Assembly: GCF_900111165.1 (NCBI RefSeq)
Contig: NZ_FOGH01000002.1
Coordinates: 62,001-126,000 of the forward strand
Direction of reading: 5' to 3'
Source: Nitrosomonas sp. Nm51
Lineage (GTDB): Bacteria > Pseudomonadota > Gammaproteobacteria > Burkholderiales > Nitrosomonadaceae
Length of the DNA stretch: 64,000 nt
Shown here one piece after another: positions 56,977 through 64,000 of this stretch (the first letter of the stretch is position 1; each line of letters starts with the position of its first letter). The notes under the pieces were generated by a model, which was not told where the DNA came from, made no database searches, and was given only the letters and a program-made list of their open reading frames with translations. The position numbers and the translations under genes are program-made.

Positions 56977-57221
56977 GCCGGTTTTTGTTACAAATTTATT
57001 GGCTTGCAGTCATGGTATGCAATTATGAAGTGAATGCAAACACACAAATAAACAAACACACATTAACACAAAAACCGGCATGGGTCTGTTTATGGCCTGG
57101 AACGTTAAATTGTGCATGGCAGCAGACAGTGTTTGCGTCAGCGCTTGCCGGAGCCTGAATGACGGCACGCTGATGCTGAAACAACAGCGTCAACGGTGTT
57201 AAACTATATCAACAGTTTTAG

Positions 57222-57437
57222 GGGGCGTCATGTGTAATGTGAATTCTGTTTGTTTTCCGGACAGAAGGATCAAGTTTTTGTGCCGCGGGATATGTCAAGG
57301 CATATTCAAGGCGCTTGAACATAGCTGCGGCTGTGCTCTGCGTGCTTTTCACGAACATTCATCAAAAATCTGCACGCGCATAAATGTACATAACACATAA
57401 CACATAACACATAACACATAACACATGACAGCACCTC
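57222..57437. mobile_element. MITE-like element, copy B (about 216 bp) with heptamer expansion
   Basis: Left end GGGGGCGTCATGTGTAATGTG and right end CATGACAGCACCTC are degraded versions of the copy A repeats. Shared internal blocks are ATTCTGTTTGTTTT, ACATTCATCAAAAA and TGCACGCGCATAAATG. It carries about 60 extra central bases, and near the right end the heptamer AACACAT is repeated about six times (57390-57427). No coding capacity. Confidence 0.72.
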
Positions 57438-57492
57438 TGACAGCATTTAATTGCAAATAAAAACAAGTGGCTAGTTGTTCATGGAGCTAATT

Positions 57493-57858
57493 ATGTATGT
57501 TCAATTAAAAACCCGGAGGCTGATTCCGGTCGCTGGATTGGCCTTGCTGTTGACCGGCCTGCCAGTGCTGGCTGAAAAGCCTGCGCCCAAAACAGACGAA
57601 CCGATCCTGCTGATGCTCGGCAAGGAGCAGGATCTGACAGGCTGTAAAATGCTCGGTAAGGTTTCAGGTACCTCAGAGGACAACGACGCAACCTATCCGG
57701 AGCGAATGATTATCGCACGCGACAAATTGCGCGCGGAAACTGCCAGGCTTGGCGGTAACGCCGTCCATGTGTTGCAGACCTACAATACGGCCCGCTATGC
57801 GATCCCCGGCATCGAGCAAAAGATTATGTTTTCCGGTAATGCCTATTTTTGTGAATAA
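57493..57858 (+). CDS. Small secreted protein, DUF4156-like
   Basis: About 121 residues from ATG 57493, with GGAG six bases before it (ATG 57481 and an earlier codon are alternatives). Signal peptide (IPVAGLALLLTGLPVLA) followed by a short domain: LTGCKMLGKVSG, RDKLRAETARLGGNAVHVLQTY and a terminal NAYFCE. The paired cysteines and RxxAxxLGGNAV pattern resemble DUF4156 envelope proteins. Function unknown. Confidence 0.7.
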   Translation: MYVQLKTRRLIPVAGLALLLTGLPVLAEKPAPKTDEPILLMLGKEQDLTGCKMLGKVSGTSEDNDATYPERMIIARDKLRAETARLGGNAVHVLQTYNTARYAIPGIEQKIMFSGNAYFCE

Positions 57859-57925
57859 CAATGACGCTGACTGACGATGTTGCCGGAATTTTGATTTTTG
57901 TGGCATACCGGATATTCCGCAAACG

Positions 57926-58942
57926 ATGGATTTATTAACACAGGGTTTGCTTGGCGCGGGCATGGCGCAGTCCGGGGCCAAACACAATGAAACGCGGATT
58001 GCTGCAGGCATTGGTTTTTTTGCCGGGCTGGTTGCGGATGCGGATATTCTGATCCGGTCAGAAAACGATCCGCTGCTCAATATCGAGTTTCACCGGCACT
58101 TTACGCATTCCATTTTTTTTGTGCCGTTTGGCGCATTGATTGCGGCCTTATTGCTGTGGCCCTTTTTGCGCAGACGCCTGCCGTTTGCGCGTATTTACTT
58201 GTTTGCGTTTCTGGGGTATTGCCTAAGCGGCGTCCTGGACGCGTTTACCAGTTATGGCACGCATCTGTTGTGGCCGTTCAGTGATGCACGCGTGGCGTTC
58301 AACATCATTTCGGTTATTGATCCGGTCTTTACGTTAATTCTGCTGATCGCAGTTGTGATTGCGTGCAAGAAGTACACCGTGACCGTGGCGCGTGCCGGAT
58401 TGCTGCTGGCGGCACTTTATCTGTCGTTTGGCTGGATGCAGCTACAGCGTGCAGAGAATGTTGCCGGAACACTGGCGGCTGAACGAGGACATACCATTGA
58501 GCGGCTGCTGGTCAAGCCGACACTGGCTAATCTGGTACTCTGGCGCTCGATCTACCAGTCTGAGGGAAAACTGCATGTCGATGCTGTGCGGACAGGTCTG
58601 TTTTCAGGTGTGCGCGTTTATCCGGGAGGCTCAATTGAATTGTTCGATATTTCACGCGATATGCACGGTCTGCCGGTTTCATCCGTTTTGGCTGATGACA
58701 TCGAGCGCTTTACGCATTTTTCCGATGGTCTGGTCGCGCTCTGGAGCGAGCAGCCCGGACAGGCCGAAGTGCTGATTGACGTGCGTTACTCCAATCTTCC
58801 CATGACACTGGCGCCGCTCTGGGGTATTGAGATTGATACGGCACAACCTGAGAAGCATGCCAGATTTACGCTGTACCGGGATGCTTCCAGCGAAACACGA
58901 AAAAAATTTATGTCGCTGCTGATGGGGCTGGATCTGGATTAA
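57926..58942 (+). CDS. Membrane-bound metal-dependent hydrolase, YdjM/DUF457 type
   Basis: A 338-residue protein. MDLLTQGLLGAGMAQ, LVADADIL and HRHFTHSIFFVPFGAL match the LexA-binding, inner-membrane-associated putative hydrolase family. Four or five membrane helices (about 55-180) are followed by a soluble C-terminal domain. His/Asp residues in the N-terminal motifs could bind metal. The activity of the family is not established. Confidence 0.8.
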   Translation: MDLLTQGLLGAGMAQSGAKHNETRIAAGIGFFAGLVADADILIRSENDPLLNIEFHRHFTHSIFFVPFGALIAALLLWPFLRRRLPFARIYLFAFLGYCLSGVLDAFTSYGTHLLWPFSDARVAFNIISVIDPVFTLILLIAVVIACKKYTVTVARAGLLLAALYLSFGWMQLQRAENVAGTLAAERGHTIERLLVKPTLANLVLWRSIYQSEGKLHVDAVRTGLFSGVRVYPGGSIELFDISRDMHGLPVSSVLADDIERFTHFSDGLVALWSEQPGQAEVLIDVRYSNLPMTLAPLWGIEIDTAQPEKHARFTLYRDASSETRKKFMSLLMGLDLD

Positions 58943-58966
58943 TATTCAACTGCATCTGTCCGGATT

Positions 58967-59668
58967 CTATTTTAAAGCAGTGATCCATTTTGCATATACA
59001 TGATCGGCAATGGTATTAAGTTTTGCTATGCGTTCAGACAGATTCTTTTCCATCTCGGGGGGAGACTGCACAGCCGGTCCATCCATTTGAATAATTTCCT
59101 GGAAATTGACATCACTCCAGTCCCTGACCATACGTTCTGTCATTTCAACATGACATTGCATACCCAGGTGGATACCGACGGCAAAGGCCTGATTTGTACA
59201 ATGCGGGCTGGACAGAATACAGGCGGCGCCTTCCGGCAGGCTAAAGGTTTCGCCATGCCAGTGGAAGGTTTCAAATTCTGACAAATCATCAAACCAAGTA
59301 CGTGCTATCGTATTTTGCGCCACTTGTACCGTCCCCCAGCCCATTTCCCTGCATGCGTTTTGTGTGATTACGCCGCCGAGTGCTTTAGCCATTAACTGAC
59401 CGCCCAGACAATGTCCCAGAACAGGTATTTCCCGCGCGATCGCCTGCCGGATCAGGTCCAGCGTTGGCTCAATCCAGGGCAAATCATCATTCACACTCAT
59501 CGGGCCGCCCATAAAAACCAGTCCGCTGTACGGTTCGACATCAGCTGGTGTTTCAGTGCCTGCATCGATTTTGATCAATTCCCACGGAATATGATTGTTA
59601 TCGAGAAATGTGGCAAAATAGCCTGGCCCTTCGATGGGCAGATATCTGAAAATAGCAACGGGTTTCAT
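58967..59668 (-). CDS. Class I glutamine amidotransferase-like protein
   Basis: About 233 residues. VLGHCLGGQLMAKALGG carries the nucleophile Cys, and QCHVEMTERM the His and Glu of the triad. It resembles the GMP-synthase-amidotransferase-like group, often annotated from GuaA homology but standing alone. Start ATG 59668 (MKPVAIFRYLPIEGPGYF) has AGGA 6-9 bases upstream; the frame continues to 59716. The acceptor is unknown. Confidence 0.82.
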   Translation of the reverse strand: MKPVAIFRYLPIEGPGYFATFLDNNHIPWELIKIDAGTETPADVEPYSGLVFMGGPMSVNDDLPWIEPTLDLIRQAIAREIPVLGHCLGGQLMAKALGGVITQNACREMGWGTVQVAQNTIARTWFDDLSEFETFHWHGETFSLPEGAACILSSPHCTNQAFAVGIHLGMQCHVEMTERMVRDWSDVNFQEIIQMDGPAVQSPPEMEKNLSERIAKLNTIADHVYAKWITALK

Positions 59669-59860
59669 GAAGTGTCCTGCTAACAATAAGTCAAAAAAAT
59701 TAGTCCGTAAGTGCAAAAGGTACCGTCATCATATTTTCTCCTGACAATGTATGTCAATTTTGTGCCGGTTTGCTGATTCCCGGCAGCTGTATGATCGCTA
59801 TAATTTATAGTTAATCGATAACCATAACCGGTTTTTATTTGTTGTTACTTTTGTTATTCA

Positions 59861-61246
59861 ATGTCTGTCAAAAAAAATTCATTCGCCGAACTGGTGCGCG
59901 TTGAGCAGATACGCGTTATCGAATCAGTAAAATCTGAAGAACTGTCATATGACGGCGCGGCAGAAATGGAAAGCCAGTCGATGGCGGATTTTAAATATAC
60001 CGATTTTACGCAACGGTTGACTGCACGCGCCAACATGCTGATTCGGGATAACAGGCTGGAAGATGCTATTGTAAAACCACGTCAACAGTTCATGCGCGCG
60101 GGTTGGGTCTGTTTGATCGCAGCAGTCATTCTTGGTTGTCTCGCGGCGGGTAATGCGGTGAGTGCACTGCATACTTTAAATATTTACTGGCTGCTTTCGG
60201 TACTGCTGGGTTTTCATGTGTTATCGCTGATACTGTGGTTTATCGGTATTGCATTGAATGTACAGGGTCTGAGCAGTGGTGTTGCCGCACAACTGGCAGG
60301 GTGGTGGCCCTTTCGCAAAAAAGAAAAGGACACGGCCGAATCACTGGCAAGACTTGCCTGGTGGGAAAGCTGCCTGACCGGTACCGTTGGCAAATGGCGT
60401 ATTAGTGTGCTCACGCATCAATTCTGGTTGAGCTATCTGGCAGCAGGTCTATTGCTGCTGATTTTGCTCATGCTGGCCAAACAATATAACTTTATCTGGG
60501 GAACCACGTTGTTGCCCGAACATAGCCTGCCCAGACTGACCGAATCACTGGGCCAGCCTTTGACTCTGGTTGGCCTTGAAATCCCCGACAGCCAGCAGAT
60601 TGCTGCAAGCAGAATGGGTGTTATAAAGCAGGATGCGCAAACACGCAGCGCCTGGGCACAGTTTCTGATTGGCGTGTTATTGATTTACGGCCTGTTGCCG
60701 CGGCTGTTGTTGCTTGCCTTCTCAGCATTGATGTTAAAGTGGTCAGAACGCCGGTTCAAGCTTGATTTGTACCTGCCTTATTATATTGATTTGCGCCAGC
60801 GTCTAATGGGACGCAAAGATAATTCTAGAATTATTGATGCGGATCCGTTAGCGGATGAAGAGCCGGTAAAGGTATTCTGTACGCCTGTTAACAACGCGAT
60901 ACCGGAAAATGCCCATGCAGTGGGCATTGAACTCGACGATAGCGTTATCTGGCCTGGTTCTGTAACCTGCCGTTTGAATATTATTGACCAACAAACCCAT
61001 GCAGATGCGGTTAAGCTGGTTAGCTCACTGAGCGGACCTTTGCTGATCGGCGTTGCCGCTTACCGTTTGCCTGATCGCGGTATTCAACGTATCGTCAAAG
61101 ATTTGCTTGCCGCAAGCAGATGCAATCCCTGGCTGGTGCTGCTGAATAAAAATCCTGTCGTGTCCGTTGCCGACAACCGGGAGCAGGCCTGGTTTCGCTT
61201 GGCACAGGCATGCAAGATTCCTGCCGAACAGATAATTACCCAATAA
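59861..61246 (+). CDS. DUF2868 membrane protein
   Basis: A 461-residue protein with helices at about 80-135 and 180-205 and two further ones (about 265-290), and a hydrophilic N-terminus. I assign it to DUF2868, whose members are almost always encoded just before a DUF3482 GTPase, as here. The last base of its stop codon is the first base of the next gene (TAATG), so translation is coupled. The role is unknown; an envelope-linked GTPase module is likely. Confidence 0.8.
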   Translation: MSVKKNSFAELVRVEQIRVIESVKSEELSYDGAAEMESQSMADFKYTDFTQRLTARANMLIRDNRLEDAIVKPRQQFMRAGWVCLIAAVILGCLAAGNAVSALHTLNIYWLLSVLLGFHVLSLILWFIGIALNVQGLSSGVAAQLAGWWPFRKKEKDTAESLARLAWWESCLTGTVGKWRISVLTHQFWLSYLAAGLLLLILLMLAKQYNFIWGTTLLPEHSLPRLTESLGQPLTLVGLEIPDSQQIAASRMGVIKQDAQTRSAWAQFLIGVLLIYGLLPRLLLLAFSALMLKWSERRFKLDLYLPYYIDLRQRLMGRKDNSRIIDADPLADEEPVKVFCTPVNNAIPENAHAVGIELDDSVIWPGSVTCRLNIIDQQTHADAVKLVSSLSGPLLIGVAAYRLPDRGIQRIVKDLLAASRCNPWLVLLNKNPVVSVADNREQAWFRLAQACKIPAEQIITQ

Positions 61247-62655
61247 TGATCATGGCGCAACCTTCACATCGTCTGCTGAATATCGCTGTTGTCGGGCATA
61301 CCAATACAGGTAAAACATCGTTAATTCGCACCATGCTGCGCAGTACTGAATTCGGTGAAATAGAAGATGCAGCCGGCACCACGCGCCATGTGGAACAAGC
61401 AACGATTAACGCGGGCGATTTGCCCGCCTTGAATCTGCATGATACGCCCGGACTGGAAGATACGCATGCACTGTACGCGCATTTGAAAAAAATAAGCGAA
61501 AAATCCAGAGCGGTAGCGCCTGTAAAAATTCTTGAGGAATTCGTCACGAATATTTCCATGCATGACCCGCTGGAGCAGGAAGCAAAAGTCATTCGTCAGG
61601 TTTTACGTAGTGATATTTTGCTCTATGTAATTGATGTGCGCGAACCTTTTCTGGAAAAATATCGCGTTGAACTGGAAATTCTCACACGGTCATCAAAGCC
61701 GGTGATACCGGTTTTCAATTTCATTGCCGGACATAAACTGGAACTAAACCATTGGCGTGAACAACTGGCAGCTTACAATATCCATGCGACACTTGAATTT
61801 GATACGGTTGCGTTTACGTTTGAAGCCGAGAAACGTTTGTATCAGAAAATTCAGACACTGCTCGAAGCACATTACGACCATCTGCAGAAGTTGATTGATT
61901 ATCGTGCCAAGGTCTGGAAGCAGCTTTGCCTATCAGGAGCAAAACGTATTGTGGAATTGATTGTGAGTGTGGCCTGCTATCGCGAAAGCATAAACGCAAA
62001 GTATCGTCATATCGCTGAATCGTTGAATGAAGACCGGTTGCACGACTATGTACGGAAAGCGGAACAAAACTGTCTCAAGGACTTGTTAGCGATTTTCAAT
62101 TTTTCGAAGAAAGATATCGCAATTCAGAAAATTCCGGTCAGTAACGGCCAATGGCAGTTGGATATTTTTGCGCCGGGTATTCTGAAAGCATACGGACTGG
62201 ATGTCGGCAGCGCTGCGGCAAAGGGTGCAGCAGCCGGTGCAGGCATTGATTTGATGGTGGGCGGGTTGAGCCTGGGTGCAGCAAGCGCGCTGGGCGCACT
62301 GGCGGGTGCCGGATGGTCTACTTTCAAGCGTTACGGTGATGAAATCAAGGCGTCCGTCCGCGGTACGCAATGGCTATGCGTCGATGACGCTACATTGCAG
62401 GTTTTGTATCTGCGTCAGAAACAGCTGTTGGAAAAACTGATGCATCGTGGCCATGCCGCTCATGATACGATGCAAGTCGATGCGCCGGAAAAAATCAAAC
62501 TGCCGGATGGCTGGCCCGGATTTATCAGTACGTTGCGCCAGAATCCGCTTTGGCGCGAATCATCAACGTCCCGCAATAACAACAAGCAGTTTCTGGAAAT
62601 AGAATCCAAATTGATCGCCGCCATTTTATACAATGAAACGGCCGCGAAGCAGTAA
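61246..62655 (+). CDS. GTPase with DUF3482 domain
   Basis: About 469 residues. The GTPase domain has GHTNTGKTSLIRTM (P-loop) and HDTPGLEDT (G3). A typical NKxD (G4) is not evident; PVFNFIAG sits about where it would be. The C-terminal DUF3482 half contains a glycine/alanine-rich stretch (AAKGAAAGAGIDLMVGGLSLGAASALGALAGAG) that could insert in or lie on a membrane. Coupled to the DUF2868 gene. ATG 61246 overlaps the previous stop; ATG 61252 is an alternative. Confidence 0.82.
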   Translation: MIMAQPSHRLLNIAVVGHTNTGKTSLIRTMLRSTEFGEIEDAAGTTRHVEQATINAGDLPALNLHDTPGLEDTHALYAHLKKISEKSRAVAPVKILEEFVTNISMHDPLEQEAKVIRQVLRSDILLYVIDVREPFLEKYRVELEILTRSSKPVIPVFNFIAGHKLELNHWREQLAAYNIHATLEFDTVAFTFEAEKRLYQKIQTLLEAHYDHLQKLIDYRAKVWKQLCLSGAKRIVELIVSVACYRESINAKYRHIAESLNEDRLHDYVRKAEQNCLKDLLAIFNFSKKDIAIQKIPVSNGQWQLDIFAPGILKAYGLDVGSAAAKGAAAGAGIDLMVGGLSLGAASALGALAGAGWSTFKRYGDEIKASVRGTQWLCVDDATLQVLYLRQKQLLEKLMHRGHAAHDTMQVDAPEKIKLPDGWPGFISTLRQNPLWRESSTSRNNNKQFLEIESKLIAAILYNETAAKQ

Positions 62656-62848
62656 CGCCTAATCATCCTGAATTCGCATTATTCTGTTGAACAAGCTGCT
62701 CTTCTGTTTTCTGCGATCACGTTGCATGGCATGCTGCTTGTGGCTAAGTTATCACGGTATCGTGCCGTATATACTGCCATCTATTACAACGAAAATAATC
62801 AGTTATCCATGCCTGATTAAATCGCATTCCTAATATCAAGGAGTAATT

Positions 62849-64000
62849 ATGGGCGCTGTAACAGCACGTACAGATAAAAAAGTTAAAGAAATCAATTTTT
62901 CCTGGGAAGGTAAGGACAAAACCGGAAAGCAGATCAAAGGCGAAATGCGCGCGGCCGGTTCTGTTGTCGTTACATCGGCGTTGCGCCGCCAAGGGATTAA
63001 AGTTACAAAAATCAAGAAAGTCAATCAGTCGGGAGGAAAAATAACGAACAAAGATATTACTTTGTTTACCCGTCAGCTTGCGACTATGATGAAATCCGGC
63101 GTGCCGTTGCTGCAGGCTTTCGATATCGTTGGCAAGGGACATAACAATCCTGCAATGAGAAAACTGCTGCTGGATATTAAAACCGATGTGGAAACCGGTA
63201 ACAATTTGGCCGATGCATTTCGTAAATATCCGCTGTATTTTGATAATCTGTTTTGCAATCTCGTGGGGGCGGGTGAAGCCGCCGGTATTCTCGATACGTT
63301 GCTGGATCGTTTGGCTACATACAAAGAAAAAATTCAGGCCATTAAAGGAAAAATCAAGTCTGCACTGTTTTATCCTATATCGATTATTGTCGTGGCATTT
63401 ATCATCACTGCGATCATGATGATTTTTGTGATTCCGTCATTCAAAGATTTATTCGATAATTTCGGCGCGGATTTACCTGGACCTACGCTGTTTGTCATGA
63501 CGCTCTCGGATTTTTTTGTGGAATACTGGTGGGCTATATTCGGATCGCTTGGCGGCAGTATTTATGCTTTTTTTTATATTTGGAAACGTTCGCCAGCCAT
63601 GCAACGGGTTATCGACCGCCTAATGCTCAGATTGCCCATTTTTGGTGACGTTATTCGCAAAGCAACGATTGCCCGCTGGTCACGGACACTATCAACCATG
63701 TTTGCTGCCGGAGTACCGCTTGTCGAGTCGCTCGATTCGGTTGCAGGTGCGGCAGGCAATTATGTTTATTACGAAGCGACTAAAAAGATTCAGATTGAAG
63801 TCAGTACAGGCAACTCCCTGACGTCATCTATGACCGGTACTGAGCTCTTTCCGCATATGGTGCTTCAAATGGTTGCCATCGGCGAGGAAGCAGGCTCTCT
63901 GGATTCCATGCTCAGTAAAGTAGCCGATTTTTTTGAGGCAGAAGTGGATGATGCCGTAGAGGCGTTATCCAGCCTGATGGAGCCCATGATTATGGTGGTG
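62849..64000 (+). CDS. pilC: Type IV pilus inner-membrane platform protein PilC (partial)
   Basis: 384 residues are present of roughly 405-410. TLFTRQLATMMKSGVPLLQAFDIV and MVAIGEEAGSLDSMLSKVADFFEAEVD are the two T2SSF repeats, separated by membrane helices (about 175-195 and 215-240). PilC connects the pilus motor ATPases to the pilin assembly base. AAGGAG is 8 bases before ATG 62849. It begins a region that probably continues with pilD/pilB beyond the window. Confidence 0.95.
   Translation, partial: MGAVTARTDKKVKEINFSWEGKDKTGKQIKGEMRAAGSVVVTSALRRQGIKVTKIKKVNQSGGKITNKDITLFTRQLATMMKSGVPLLQAFDIVGKGHNNPAMRKLLLDIKTDVETGNNLADAFRKYPLYFDNLFCNLVGAGEAAGILDTLLDRLATYKEKIQAIKGKIKSALFYPISIIVVAFIITAIMMIFVIPSFKDLFDNFGADLPGPTLFVMTLSDFFVEYWWAIFGSLGGSIYAFFYIWKRSPAMQRVIDRLMLRLPIFGDVIRKATIARWSRTLSTMFAAGVPLVESLDSVAGAAGNYVYYEATKKIQIEVSTGNSLTSSMTGTELFPHMVLQMVAIGEEAGSLDSMLSKVADFFEAEVDDAVEALSSLMEPMIMVV

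Overview
The window reads as ordinary chromosomal DNA of a betaproteobacterium, most likely a Nitrosomonas-type organism. This is inferred from the gene set: a cysI-like reductase next to DUF934, cysH, cysD and cysN; a three-gene transhydrogenase; an exosortase-type amidotransferase; and multicopper proteins. No ammonia-oxidation gene or rRNA is present, so the genus is a guess. GC content looks moderate, but the stretch from about 32.4 to 39 kb is visibly richer in GC.

Layout. 1-1168: 5' part of aspartokinase (minus). 1.3-8.9 kb: sulfur assimilation (cysB, a TauE-type exporter diverging from it, a small unknown protein, cysI-like reductase, DUF934, 4Fe-4S APS reductase, cysD, cysN, terminator), followed by a 1178-residue multidomain flavoprotein that resembles an NfnB-NfnA fusion. 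12.7-16.7 kb: retropepsin-like protein, dodecin, hemJ, a methyltransferase and a decayed ornithine-cyclodeaminase gene. 16.8-19.8 kb: pntAA-pntAB-pntB. 19.8-23 kb: an EAL protein with a broken catalytic loop, an RpfE-like protein and a second retropepsin-like protein. 23.3-29.3 kb: icd, a cold-shock gene, clpS-clpA and a TRAP-type binding protein without its permease. 29.4-32.4 kb: glyA-nrdR-ribD. 32.5-39.1 kb: a giant NACHT/formylglycine-enzyme-like fusion whose C-terminus resembles the variable region of a diversity-generating retroelement target, a REP-associated transposase framed by inverted REP repeats, and an asparagine-synthase-like amidotransferase. 39.2-43.1 kb: a bacterioferritin lacking the haem methionine, and an iron-type ABC permease and binding protein. 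43.5-51.3 kb: a multicopper oxidase with a His-rich membrane cupredoxin, then an RND efflux adaptor and permease separated by a MITE-like element. 51.4-55.4 kb: an aroK-aroB fusion, dgt, a secreted unknown protein and an acylphosphatase-like protein. 55.4-62.7 kb: secreted alpha/beta hydrolase, a second MITE-like element, small secreted protein, DUF457-type membrane protein, glutamine-amidotransferase-like protein and a DUF2868/DUF3482 GTPase pair. 62.8 kb to the end: start of pilC.

How the genes fit together. CysD/CysN make APS, CysH reduces it to sulfite, and the siroheme reductase makes sulfide. No cysC or cysJ is visible, so the route goes through APS directly and the reductase needs another electron donor. 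The large flavoprotein just downstream is a candidate for that or for pyridine-nucleotide balancing. The most unusual locus is the NACHT-FGE fusion at 32.5-36.1 kb. Its last 40 codons show the NNC-type codon pattern expected of adenine-mutagenised variable regions, although no reverse transcriptase or template repeat lies in this window. A small family of about 150-215 bp inverted-repeat elements, one of them lying 10 bp before an efflux-pump start codon, is the other notable non-coding feature.
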